This document shows, in pieces, positions 16,546 to 25,191 of a stretch of 64,000 nucleotides of DNA. Location: assembly GCA_037132275.1 (NCBI GenBank), contig JBAXPK010000002.1, forward strand, positions 1 to 64,000. Direction: 5' to 3'. The notes under the pieces were generated by a model. That model did not search any database, was not told the DNA's origin, and worked only from the letters and a program-made list of their open reading frames with translations. Every line of letters begins with the position of its first letter. Positions within the stretch are counted from its first letter, which is position 1. The position numbers and the translations under genes were made by a program. The DNA comes from JAABPW01 sp037132275. Lineage in GTDB: Bacteria > Verrucomicrobiota > Kiritimatiellia > CAIKKV01 > CAITUY01.

Positions 16546-17198
16546 ACGCGACCACAGACACAGGACGTTTCTCCGGCAAGAGCGGAACGATTCTGCTGGA
16601 AACCATTATTGCCATTCCTCTCTATATGATTCTTTTGGGTGGTATTATGTGGCTTGGAGACCTGATGGTGGCCCGGCAGAAACTGGTGATTGCAGACCGG
16701 TATGCGGTTTGGAATTACGGGTGCCGCTACAATCCCGGGGGATTCGATGCCGAAACCATTCATCAGCGATTTTTCGACTCCAGCGAATACCGGAATCCAT
16801 CTGAGGTCAAGACCGACAAAGAGGATTTTGACTGGTGCCTTGCCGCCTCCGGTGAAGTCAAGCTGAAGATGAAGATGCCGGATTGGACCCGTAGTATGTT
16901 TAATGCCAGAGCGATCATGGCCGATCAAACCATCTCTCCCGGCGCGCTTGATGAGGAGGTTGACTTGGTCGGACGCAGTTTGGGTGGAGGCCACCTCGTT
17001 TTAATGCGAACCAAGAGCGAATCCGAGCCAGGGTATATTCGTAACAAATATGGCGTGTCAGAGTCCGGCCAGGTGACGAAGTACCCCTGGACTGACATCT
17101 ATAATGAAAAATGGCCGTTTGATTCGAAGGGTTCATTCTCCTCCGTGACACCGAAGGGGCATGAGCGGGACAGCCAGTATCAAACTTGGAGCAAGTGA
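16530..17198 (+). CDS. Second TadE/TadF-like pseudopilin
   Basis: A protein of up to 222 aa with a leader ending KSGTILLETIIAIPLYMILLGGIMWLGDLMVARQK, the TadE/F-type processing site and helix with Glu at position 5. A hydrophilic periplasmic domain follows. The start is uncertain: GTG 16530 overlaps the upstream gene by 16 nt, and TTG 16542 would give a TTGA overlap with better spacing from GAGGGG at 16524-16529. It belongs to the Tad pilus assembly operon. Confidence 0.65.
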   Translation: MGGALNATTDTGRFSGKSGTILLETIIAIPLYMILLGGIMWLGDLMVARQKLVIADRYAVWNYGCRYNPGGFDAETIHQRFFDSSEYRNPSEVKTDKEDFDWCLAASGEVKLKMKMPDWTRSMFNARAIMADQTISPGALDEEVDLVGRSLGGGHLVLMRTKSESEPGYIRNKYGVSESGQVTKYPWTDIYNEKWPFDSKGSFSSVTPKGHERDSQYQTWSK

Positions 17199-17213
17199 GT
17201 GTGGCTTGACACT

Positions 17214-17600
17214 ATGACGGGAAGAATAATCATTATAGTGGCGGTGTGGGCGGCCTGCCTTCCATGTTTGGGCGGTTCGACAGGCTCACCGCAGGCGCCT
17301 TTGAGCGATGCCGGGCTTGTAGTGCCTTTGCCGGCGTTAGCGACGGTGGTGGCCAATGATTTGTCCGGGAAAACCTGGCAGCAGTCGGGGACTCTTGGCG
17401 GGTCGCTTGAGGTCGCCTGCGGCGACATTCGCCAGTCGTTGCGTGCCGGTGGGTGGAAAATGGATAAAGTCATTGCGCTGGGAGAGGGGGCGCATCGCTC
17501 TGAGTTGACGCTTTGGCTTCGCCGCAATCACAGGATTTTGGTGATGGTTTGGGAAAAGGAGGCGGGCTTGTGCGGGTTTTCATGGGGAGAGGAGCGGTAA
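17214..17600 (+). CDS. Hypothetical small secreted protein in the Tad locus
   Basis: A 128-aa protein with a hydrophobic N-terminus (RIIIIVAVWAACLPCLGG) that could be a signal peptide. ATG 17214 is preferred over GTG 17199 because the leader then starts in the usual way. No family is recognised. Codons just after the leader are encoded by GGTTCGACAGGCTCACC (17274-17290), a sequence that resembles a short dispersed repeat rather than ordinary coding sequence. The C-terminal part (LTLWLRRNHRILVMVWEKE) looks like a small beta-rich domain. Confidence 0.55.
   Translation: MTGRIIIIVAVWAACLPCLGGSTGSPQAPLSDAGLVVPLPALATVVANDLSGKTWQQSGTLGGSLEVACGDIRQSLRAGGWKMDKVIALGEGAHRSELTLWLRRNHRILVMVWEKEAGLCGFSWGEER
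17274..17290 (+). repeat. Possible dispersed-repeat motif inside a Tad-locus gene
   Basis: GGTTCGACAGGCTCACC matches, from memory, a short motif repeated many times in some bacterial genomes; on the opposite strand it reads as Gly-Glu-Pro-Val-Glu-Pro. Only this copy is seen in the window, so repeat status cannot be shown here. Confidence 0.3.
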
Positions 17601-17686
17601 CGTTGCGAAACAGGACACGTTATTAATTTGGTTGTGAAACGGGAGTTATTTGATAAAAAAGCAATTGAAAGGAACCGTGACGAAGT

Positions 17687-18505
17687 ATGAAAAATTTCAT
17701 TCCTCTGGTTTTAGCGGTGTTGTTGGGGTTGGCGGCGGTATTGGCGGTAGGGCGTCTATTGAAAGCCCGAAATCAGGCCAAGGAGCCGATCATAACCGTG
17801 GTGGCCGTGGCGCGTGACGTCGTGGCAGGCGACGTGCTGACTGCGGATTCGATTATGAAAAAGCAGGTTCCGGTTTCCGCACGCCCTGCACAGGGCATCT
17901 CGTGGAATCGTTCCGAAATGGTGGTGGGTCAGAAAGCGATGCATTCGATTGCCCAGGGCGATTATGTTCTGCTGACGGACGTTGGTTTATCCCGCAGCAT
18001 GGGTGATATTGTTGGTGAAGGAGAGTGGGCCGTGTCACTTTCCGTACCGCCTGGCGGGATTGCCCGCATTGTCCAGCCGGGAGATGAGGTCGCAGTGATC
18101 GGAACCTTCCCGATCACACGCCAGGTAAAATCGGCGGACTTGTCCCTCGCCCCGGAAAAAGGGAACTCGGAGATGGCCACAATGGTGCTTTTCCCGCGAG
18201 TTCGCGTGCTGGATGTCGGGGCGATGGCCAGCGCCCATGGTGCCGAGGATGCCGGGGGGGGCGAGATCATTCTGGCGCTTCCGCCCCAACAGGCACAAGT
18301 GTTGGTGGCTGCTCAACGGAGGGCCCTGTTAACGCTGGCCTTGCGACGTCCCGGCGATGAGGCGGCCATCAATCGGCTGGATGTCGGGATGGTGGATGAA
18401 GCGACGTTCGCCGCTATGTTGCAAGGTGTGGATTCGGTAAAGTTGCCCAAGATTCCCGGAGTCTTGAGCGTGGGTACGAAGGAAGCCAAGCCGCAGACGA
18501 AGTGA
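17687..18505 (+). CDS. cpaB: CpaB/RcpC Flp pilus assembly protein with SAF domain
   Basis: The 272-aa protein has an N-terminal membrane anchor (FIPLVLAVLLGLAAVLAVGRLL) and then a SAF domain (VVAVARDVVAGDVLTADSIMKKQVP...GDYVLLTDVG, about residues 40-105). An RcpC/CpaB domain follows. CpaB stabilises or gates the secretin in the periplasm. It is followed 22 nt later by the secretin gene, the usual order. A purine-rich GAAAGGAACC precedes the ATG. Confidence 0.85.
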   Translation: MKNFIPLVLAVLLGLAAVLAVGRLLKARNQAKEPIITVVAVARDVVAGDVLTADSIMKKQVPVSARPAQGISWNRSEMVVGQKAMHSIAQGDYVLLTDVGLSRSMGDIVGEGEWAVSLSVPPGGIARIVQPGDEVAVIGTFPITRQVKSADLSLAPEKGNSEMATMVLFPRVRVLDVGAMASAHGAEDAGGGEIILALPPQQAQVLVAAQRRALLTLALRRPGDEAAINRLDVGMVDEATFAAMLQGVDSVKLPKIPGVLSVGTKEAKPQTK

Positions 18506-18527
18506 TAATACCAAAGGAGAACGGGTT

Positions 18528-20072
18528 ATGAAGACAACAGTAAAAAGCATGGGGATCGGTTGGGGAGTGGCGATCTTGATGTGGGTGGCTGGGACAGTGG
18601 CCGCCGTGGCCGCCGATGCCGAACAAGTGGGGGTGACGGTTGGCAAGATGGAACTTATCAACGTTGCGTTTCAGGTTCAGGGGTTTCGCGTGGCGGATCC
18701 TGCCATTGCCAAAGTGGAAACACTGGGTCCGCAGCAATTGCGTGTGATGGGTTTAAAGGCCGGCGCAACCGATCTTCAGGTGACGGGCGACGGGAATGTG
18801 TCGGCGCTCTACACAATTACCGTGGTGGAAAACATCAACGCCGTTTTGTCGGCGGTCAAGCGCGATCTTGACGCGGTGCCTGAGGTGGATATCTCCATCA
18901 ACCTCGGTCGCGTGGTGATCAAGGGCGAAATCAGCAGTATCGAGCACTGGAATTACCTGCAAAAGGTCATAGCCCTCTACAAAGGTTCCGTGGCTAATCT
19001 GGTGACGTTTCAGCCCACGCCGGAAGTGATGTTGGCGCTTAAGAAAGCTTTGGAGAAATCCGGATTTACCGTACTGACCGACGAGGCGGTCTCCTCCGCG
19101 CCAGGCACTCTGCGCGTCAAATTCACCGGCAACAATGTGATTCTTATGGGGCAATTGTACAGCCAGAAGGACAAGGATCGCATTATGCAGATCGTCGAGG
19201 CCCAGAGTTGGCTGACCTTGAAGCCCATGGATGCCAGCAAGGGTGAAGACACCCGTGTCAGGGCGATCCTTGATTTGACTGTCGTTCCCACGATGTTGGA
19301 GATGGATGTCACCTTTGTGGGCGTTACGGATGAAGAGGAGCGGTCCATCGGCGTGAACCTGTTGAAGGCCGGGTTGTTACTCGTGGACTCGACGGCAACC
19401 GCATTCAAGGGGCAGTTCGGAGCCAATGACTCATCCGGTTTGAGTGGATCGTATGTGATTAATAGCGGCATGAAGGGCGCACTGAAGTTCTTTTCCGGCA
19501 GTGGGCCGGGGCGGTTTCAAACGGCCGGGCACTTGACGTTCAAGAACGACTCGCCGGAATGGCGTATGTTCAAGAGTGGTGGCACCCTGAAGGTGCGAAT
19601 CGCCACCCGTGACACGGTCGGGTTGAGCGATATCAACTACGGCTTGATTATGAGGGTGAAGGGCGGCCTGCTTGACCCCAAAACCATGGTTGTGGATCTG
19701 GATCTTTCACTCAGCTATCCGGTTCCGGTCGGATCCGATTACGACTTGAAGGAGAATAAGGTTGAGACGACGGTGAACTGTCCGGTTGGCCAAACCCTGG
19801 TTGTGGGCGGGATGAAGAGCCTGATTGAACAGTCCAGCAATGAGGGCGTGCCGTTCCTGCGCAGTGTGCCTGCGATTTCCTGGTTCTTCTCCGAGAAGAA
19901 CAAGATGCTGCAGAACAACAAGGTGCTGATTTTGATCAGCCCGCAGATTGTCGGCGCCACGACGGCGTCGCGTCCTGTCTCGGAAGAGACTGCTCCGGCG
20001 CTCAAGGAATCCTCGACGCCGGTTGACGAGACGGAGAAAAAGAAACGTGGCCGCAGATTCTTCTTCTTTTAA
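18528..20072 (+). CDS. cpaC: CpaC/RcpA outer-membrane secretin of the Tad pilus
   Basis: The 514-aa protein has a signal peptide (cleavage near VAA-DAE), an N-terminal pilus/BON-like segment containing VDISINLGRVVIKGEI, and a C-terminal secretin core from about residue 240. The core includes VPTMLEMDVTFVGVTDEE and the closing VNCPVGQTLVVGGM...VPFLRSVPAISWFFSEK...LILISPQIV pattern. It forms the outer-membrane channel for the pilus. The C-terminus is basic, then aromatic (RRFFFF). AAAGGAGA precedes the ATG. Confidence 0.9.
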   Translation: MKTTVKSMGIGWGVAILMWVAGTVAAVAADAEQVGVTVGKMELINVAFQVQGFRVADPAIAKVETLGPQQLRVMGLKAGATDLQVTGDGNVSALYTITVVENINAVLSAVKRDLDAVPEVDISINLGRVVIKGEISSIEHWNYLQKVIALYKGSVANLVTFQPTPEVMLALKKALEKSGFTVLTDEAVSSAPGTLRVKFTGNNVILMGQLYSQKDKDRIMQIVEAQSWLTLKPMDASKGEDTRVRAILDLTVVPTMLEMDVTFVGVTDEEERSIGVNLLKAGLLLVDSTATAFKGQFGANDSSGLSGSYVINSGMKGALKFFSGSGPGRFQTAGHLTFKNDSPEWRMFKSGGTLKVRIATRDTVGLSDINYGLIMRVKGGLLDPKTMVVDLDLSLSYPVPVGSDYDLKENKVETTVNCPVGQTLVVGGMKSLIEQSSNEGVPFLRSVPAISWFFSEKNKMLQNNKVLILISPQIVGATTASRPVSEETAPALKESSTPVDETEKKKRGRRFFFF

Positions 20073-20074
20073 CC

Positions 20075-21754
20075 ATGCCGTTTCTCACCATTATATCGCC
20101 GGAGGCCGGATCCTCGGGGCGGGTTATCCCGCTCGATCCGGCCGTTAAGACGACCATCGGGCGGGCGCAGGACAATCAGGTTGTCGTGTCCGACAACAAG
20201 GTGTCGCGTGCTCACCTTGTGCTGAACTGCGTGTCGGGCGTTTTCACGGCGACCGATCAGAAGAGTACCTTCGGCACCTTGCTTAACGGGCAGAAACTGG
20301 AGGGGGCATCGCCCTTGAAAAATGGCGACACCCTAAAGGTGGGAGAGTATAGACTGGTGTTCAACTTCGATGATCCTGCGAAGTCGTCCTTGAATAAAAC
20401 GCCCACGCCGGTGAATAAGGATGAGCCGAACGACATCGTGATGGATCCCGCCTTTATGGGCATGGCCATGCTCTATACCGAAGAGATGATGGCCATGAAG
20501 AAACGGATCCATGAACAGGTGCTGTTGAAGCTTAACCTTCCGGAAATTGCCACCAAGCAGGTTGAGGATGAGGAATTGCGGGCCAAGTTGGAGACCGCGC
20601 TGGATCAGGTGTTGCGTGAGGTCCGGCATGAGTTGCCCCGTGATATCGCCATGGATGTGTTGCGTCAGTCTCTGCTGGACGAGTTGATTGGCTATGGGCC
20701 CATGACGCCCATGCTGCGTGATCCGTCCGTGGATGAAGTCATGGTGAACGGACCCTCCCGGATTTTTATCGAGAGAAAGGGACGATTGTATGAGACCGGG
20801 GCAAAATTTTTCAATAACCGTCATCTGATCACCATCATTCAGCGCATTGTCGAACCGCTGGGCCGTCATGTGGATGAGGCCAGCCCCATGGTAGATGCGC
20901 GTCTGCCCGACGGATCGCGCGTGAATGCGATTATTCCCCCGCTTGCGCTGGATGGCGCCTCGGTGACGATTCGCAAATTCGCCACCCGGAAACTCACCAC
21001 CGATGACCTGATTGCGTTTGGCAGCATGACCCCGGAAATAGCGGTATTTTTGGAAGAGGCCGTCCGGGCCCGCCAGAACATGGTGGTGTCGGGCGGTACC
21101 GGGTCCGGCAAGACGACCCTGTTGAATGTGTTGTCACAGTTCATCCCCCGCGGGGAGCGGTTGGTGACGATTGAGGACTCGGCGGAATTGAAACTGAGTC
21201 ATCGTAATATTGTCCGCCTGGAGTCCCGGCCGGCCAATATTGAGGGGCGAGGCCGGGTGGCGATCCGCGACTTGGTGATCAATGCCCTGCGTATGCGGCC
21301 GGATCGGATTGTGGTTGGAGAATGTCGTGGTCCCGAGGCGCTCGACATGTTGCAGGCGATGAACACCGGCCATGACGGATCTTTGACCACGGTTCATGCC
21401 AATAACCCTCGTGATTCCCTATCCCGACTGGAAAACATGGTCATGATGGCAGGTTATGACCTGCCTTCATCAGCGATCCGGGAACAAATCGCGTCCGCCG
21501 TGAATATGATTGTCCAGCAGAACCGTCAGGTGGATGGAAGCCGGAAAATCGTGGCGATTTCCGAGGTGACCGGCCGTGAAGGCACGACGATTCTGTTGCA
21601 GGATATCTTTGTATTCGAGCAAAAGGGGTTTTCGCCCGAGGGAAAAGTACTCGGGCAGATGGTGGCTACGGGGAATATCCCGCGGTTTATCGAGGAACTT
21701 AAGCTGAAGGGTGATCTGCGCTTGGATATGAGTGTATTTGTCCCCAAGGCATGA
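20075..21754 (+). CDS. cpaF: CpaF/TadA pilus ATPase with an N-terminal FHA domain
   Basis: A 559-aa fusion. Residues about 1-100 form a forkhead-associated domain (TIGRAQDNQVVVSDNKVSRAHLVL...STFGTLLNGQKL). A CpaF/TadA secretion ATPase follows, with Walker A GGTGSGKTT, the Asp box TIEDSAELKL, Walker B-like RIVVGECRGPEAL and the His box TTVHANN. It powers assembly of the Flp pilus. FHA domains read phosphothreonine, so the motor may be gated by a Ser/Thr kinase; no kinase is in the window. It lies 2 nt after the secretin stop. Confidence 0.9.
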   Translation: MPFLTIISPEAGSSGRVIPLDPAVKTTIGRAQDNQVVVSDNKVSRAHLVLNCVSGVFTATDQKSTFGTLLNGQKLEGASPLKNGDTLKVGEYRLVFNFDDPAKSSLNKTPTPVNKDEPNDIVMDPAFMGMAMLYTEEMMAMKKRIHEQVLLKLNLPEIATKQVEDEELRAKLETALDQVLREVRHELPRDIAMDVLRQSLLDELIGYGPMTPMLRDPSVDEVMVNGPSRIFIERKGRLYETGAKFFNNRHLITIIQRIVEPLGRHVDEASPMVDARLPDGSRVNAIIPPLALDGASVTIRKFATRKLTTDDLIAFGSMTPEIAVFLEEAVRARQNMVVSGGTGSGKTTLLNVLSQFIPRGERLVTIEDSAELKLSHRNIVRLESRPANIEGRGRVAIRDLVINALRMRPDRIVVGECRGPEALDMLQAMNTGHDGSLTTVHANNPRDSLSRLENMVMMAGYDLPSSAIREQIASAVNMIVQQNRQVDGSRKIVAISEVTGREGTTILLQDIFVFEQKGFSPEGKVLGQMVATGNIPRFIEELKLKGDLRLDMSVFVPKA

Positions 21755-21773
21755 TCGTGGAAGGAGCGTGTGT

Positions 21774-22652
21774 ATGTGGGATTTTCTGGCACTGGTGCTC
21801 GTATTTGCCGCAGTCACCTGGATCGTCTGGGTGGTAACGCCTATTCTGGCCCAGATCGGGCTGGAGCGTACGGCGGGCCGTTACGTCAAAACTGACGGGA
21901 AACAACTGGGGCCGATCTACCGGTTCACCACGCCTGATCGGCTGGCCCAGGCACGCTGGTCGGCGGCGTTGCTGGGGGCAGGCATCATTACCGCCATCCT
22001 GATCGCCTTCAACGTTCTGAATCCCTACATCGTGGGCGGGGTCAGCCTTCTGGTCGGAATTTTTTGTTACCAGATTCCCCGGTGGTGGCTTCAACATTGC
22101 ATCAACAGACGGCAGCGATTGTTTGATATGAAACTGACCGATCTGACGCTGGGGCTGGCCAATGGATTGCGCGCCGGCGCCGCGTTGCCCCAGAGCCTCG
22201 AAGTGGTGTCCCGTGATCTCGGCGGGCCAATGACGGAGGAGTTGACGCTTGTGCTGCATGAATACCGGTTGGGAATGGATCTTCCTGAAAGTTTGAACCG
22301 GTTGTGCGAACGCATGCCGGGCGAGGATCTGAGCCTGCTGGTGACCGCTATCCGTTTGACGATGCAGTCCGGCGGCAGTCTGGCCGAAGTGTTGGATCGG
22401 ATTACAGACACGATTCGGGAACGGACGGATTTTCAGGAACGATTGCGAACCATGACCGCCCAGGGGAGGTTTGAGGCCATCGCTATGGCCGCTGCACCGG
22501 CGGTGGCGTTTGTCATCTTGTTTTTTCTAGATCGGGAACTGATGCAACCCATGGTGGAAACCAAGATCGGTTGGTGTGCAATTGCCGCCGTAGCTCTTCT
22601 GGAGACCATCGGATTTATCATTATCAACAAAATTGTGACAATCGATGTGTAG
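21774..22652 (+). CDS. tadB: TadB inner-membrane pilus assembly protein
   Basis: A 292-aa type II secretion F-domain protein with hydrophobic N-terminal helices. The cytoplasmic motif LTDLTLGLANGLRAGAALPQSLEVVSRDLGGP is followed by the C-terminal helices. With TadC it forms the inner-membrane platform acted on by the CpaF ATPase. The start at 21774 is chosen because AAGGAG at 21761-21766 is 7 nt upstream; the longer frame would overlap cpaF. Confidence 0.88.
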   Translation: MWDFLALVLVFAAVTWIVWVVTPILAQIGLERTAGRYVKTDGKQLGPIYRFTTPDRLAQARWSAALLGAGIITAILIAFNVLNPYIVGGVSLLVGIFCYQIPRWWLQHCINRRQRLFDMKLTDLTLGLANGLRAGAALPQSLEVVSRDLGGPMTEELTLVLHEYRLGMDLPESLNRLCERMPGEDLSLLVTAIRLTMQSGGSLAEVLDRITDTIRERTDFQERLRTMTAQGRFEAIAMAAAPAVAFVILFFLDRELMQPMVETKIGWCAIAAVALLETIGFIIINKIVTIDV

Positions 22653-22660
22653 GGGGATTT

Positions 22661-23560
22661 ATGGACGTTGCCGTTATTCAAATTCTTGCTTTCCTTGCCA
22701 TCCTGTTCCTAGTGTTGGGACTCAATGCCGTCATCCGTAAAGAGGAGCAAACACTGCCGGGAAGCAAGCCGCTTCTTTTCCGGGTATTCCATTCTGAAGT
22801 CGGAACCCTCGGGCGATTAGCCGGGCCGTGGTGCGATCACACGTTTCCGGGGCAGGCTGTGCAACTGCGGAACGACATCATTGCCGGCGCGATTCCGCTG
22901 GAAGTGTCCGAGATTCGTGGTTTGCAGTGTTTCGGGGGCGCCGTGGTCGGGGCGATGACCTGCCTGATGGTTTTTGTGCTCAGTATGAACTGGGTGTATG
23001 CCCTTCTGGGAGGGCTTCTGTTCGGGCTGATGGCCTGGTATTACCCCGTCTCCTGGGTCGCGCGGATTGCTATGCAGCGGAAAAACACGATGTCGCGAAG
23101 TATGCCCTATGCCATTGACTTGGTGACGGTGGCGATGGAGGCCGGTCAGGATTTTGGAGCGGCGGTGCGAAATCTGGTGAAAGATGGCCCGCATGGCCCG
23201 CTTCGGGATGAGTTTGGGGTTACGTTACGGCAGGTGGAACTGGGAAAGTCACGCATTGAGGCGTTGAAGGCGATGTCTGACCGGATTCAGTTGGACGAGT
23301 TTCGATCGCTGGTCACCTCCGTGATTCAGAGCAGCGAGATGGGTGCCAGTATCGCGGCAACGTTGAAGGTTCAGGCCGAGGAAATCAGGCGGGCGAGATT
23401 CCATCGTGCCGAGCGCCAGGCGGCGCGGGCTCCGTCACTGATGATGATCCCTACCGCTTTATTCATCCTGCCTGCCGTTTTTATTATCATTATCACCCCG
23501 ATCATGATCAGGGCCATGGATTCGGGAATCATGTCGTATATGAAGGGTGAGGGAGGGTGA
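22661..23560 (+). CDS. tadC: TadC inner-membrane pilus assembly protein
   Basis: A 299-aa T2SF-domain protein with N-terminal helices, then YAIDLVTVAMEAGQDFGAAVRNLV and LQVELGKSR-like phrases, and the C-terminal LMMIPTALFILPAVFIIIITPIMI helix. It is the standard partner of TadB. ATG 22661, 8 nt after the tadB stop and preceded by AGGGGGA, is taken as the start. Confidence 0.88.
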   Translation: MDVAVIQILAFLAILFLVLGLNAVIRKEEQTLPGSKPLLFRVFHSEVGTLGRLAGPWCDHTFPGQAVQLRNDIIAGAIPLEVSEIRGLQCFGGAVVGAMTCLMVFVLSMNWVYALLGGLLFGLMAWYYPVSWVARIAMQRKNTMSRSMPYAIDLVTVAMEAGQDFGAAVRNLVKDGPHGPLRDEFGVTLRQVELGKSRIEALKAMSDRIQLDEFRSLVTSVIQSSEMGASIAATLKVQAEEIRRARFHRAERQAARAPSLMMIPTALFILPAVFIIIITPIMIRAMDSGIMSYMKGEGG

Positions 23561-25188
23561 TGGGTATGTTGCGTTTAAGACTGGAAAAGGGTGCACCCGC
23601 AGGCGCCGTGTTTGCGTTGAAACAGGGTGAGACCCTTCTGGGGCGGTCTCACTCTGCCGGTATCAGGTTGGAATCCCCCGATATTTCCGGAACCCATGCG
23701 AAGGTCTCGGTAAAGGGCGATGTCGCCATTCTTGAAAATCTCAGCCGCTTCGGGATCCGTGTGAATGATGCGGACATCACCGGCCCTGTTACCTTGACCC
23801 CGGGACAGCGGATTGTATTAGGCAAGGGGACGGTATTGATTGTGGAAAGTGACGCTGTGGAGACGTCTGATTTATCAGCCCCAGCCACTATAGCAGCTGG
23901 AGCCGCCACGCAGGGGACGGTTTATGGAAAGGCAACAAGTCCGGCCTTCCGGCCAGTCCCGGTACCTGTTGCGGCTCCGGCGCATGAAGCCGACACAGGA
24001 AAAGGAATTCCGGAAAAATCCGTCCTAGCCGCTGATGATAAGACCCGTGCCATGCCTTCGGGGACGGGCGCAGAGGCGGAACCGCTCTCCCGGGCTGACT
24101 GGACATCCGAAGTCGGCGCATCCGGGGAAACCCGGGCCATGCAGACCCGCGCCGCGGCTCCGGAGGAAATCGAGTTTCTCAAGGCGGCAGAGCAGAAGAA
24201 GATCAGGAACCGGGTAACATTGGGCGTGTTGATTGCGGTTCCCCTGCTGATCTTGGCAATTATTGTCAGCCCCCGTACCCCTCCGCCGGAAAGAGAATTC
24301 GAATGGCCCAAGAGTGCGGCGGGCGAGTATATGGATGCCTTGGAGCCCTCGCCCAGCGGGGGATTGAAGGATGGCGGCTTCGATCTTTGCTTTCCCGGAA
24401 CCCCGGGGTTCAAAAAACGATCCATTGCCGGTGGCGTTGCAATTGAGTGCCTGCTTGGGCGGGACTTGAATGTCCCGATGAAGCTCTATTTGCAGGAGGA
24501 AATGGATAAGAAATTTGCCGGGATGGATCGCGCTGGGCTGGTTTCCGATTGGATGCAGCAGATGAGCGTGAGCGGCGGGCGTTGGAATTTCGACAAGCCG
24601 TCTCCGTCCGTGGTATTCATTGGCAAGGATAATGGCATTCCGGCAATTCGGGTGATGTATCAACGGGATGGAGATGGTTCCTGGTTTGGTGTTGCCATGG
24701 TCTACCAGTATGGAATCCGCAGGGTGGCGGTTCGGGCTGAGGCGCCGTCCATCGAGCGGGTTCGGGCGGAAAAAATATTGTCGGTAACATTCGTGCGGCC
24801 TTCCATTGATTATCTTCGGGCCTATTGGAAACCGGTTGAGGAACTGCCGAAAACATCCGAAGCTGAGATTCTTCATCAGGTCCGGCAGGAATTGGACCGC
24901 ATGGCACCTGCCACTTGGATGGAAATCGAAAATCTGCTGGCGGGTTTGCTGACTAAGGCCGTTAAGGATGATAATAAAGACGTTGAAAACGAGGCGGTTG
25001 CGCTCCTCTCCCGGTTGCGCGAGCGGGAATCACTCTGGTTCAACAGCCAGCAGCTTGCCTTTGATGCCGCCGTAATGCAGGGAAATAAAAAGAAGGCGAT
25101 GAAGGTCGCCGAGTTCTCGAAGGGCATTTTTTCCCACATGGAAGATAACCGCTACTTCACTGTCAGGAAGTGGAAAACGGAGTTGTGA
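23557..25188 (+). CDS. FHA-domain membrane protein of the Tad locus
   Basis: A 543-aa protein. Residues about 1-95 form an FHA domain (TLLGRSHSAGIRLESPDISGTHAKV...LSRFGIRVNDADI). A Pro/Ala-rich linker to about 205 follows, then one membrane helix (VTLGVLIAVPLLILAIIVS, about 224-242) and a large extracytoplasmic region without recognised domain. The FHA domain would be cytoplasmic and could dock to a phosphorylated pilus component while the outer part contacts the envelope. It overlaps the tadC stop and lies 3 nt before a second FHA gene. Confidence 0.8.
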   Translation: MMGMLRLRLEKGAPAGAVFALKQGETLLGRSHSAGIRLESPDISGTHAKVSVKGDVAILENLSRFGIRVNDADITGPVTLTPGQRIVLGKGTVLIVESDAVETSDLSAPATIAAGAATQGTVYGKATSPAFRPVPVPVAAPAHEADTGKGIPEKSVLAADDKTRAMPSGTGAEAEPLSRADWTSEVGASGETRAMQTRAAAPEEIEFLKAAEQKKIRNRVTLGVLIAVPLLILAIIVSPRTPPPEREFEWPKSAAGEYMDALEPSPSGGLKDGGFDLCFPGTPGFKKRSIAGGVAIECLLGRDLNVPMKLYLQEEMDKKFAGMDRAGLVSDWMQQMSVSGGRWNFDKPSPSVVFIGKDNGIPAIRVMYQRDGDGSWFGVAMVYQYGIRRVAVRAEAPSIERVRAEKILSVTFVRPSIDYLRAYWKPVEELPKTSEAEILHQVRQELDRMAPATWMEIENLLAGLLTKAVKDDNKDVENEAVALLSRLRERESLWFNSQQLAFDAAVMQGNKKKAMKVAEFSKGIFSHMEDNRYFTVRKWKTEL

Positions 25189-25191
25189 TAT

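Noticed and set aside
24025..24876. 283-codon minus-strand open frame inside the FHA gene
   Set aside because: Antisense to a well-supported FHA membrane protein; no recognised motif.
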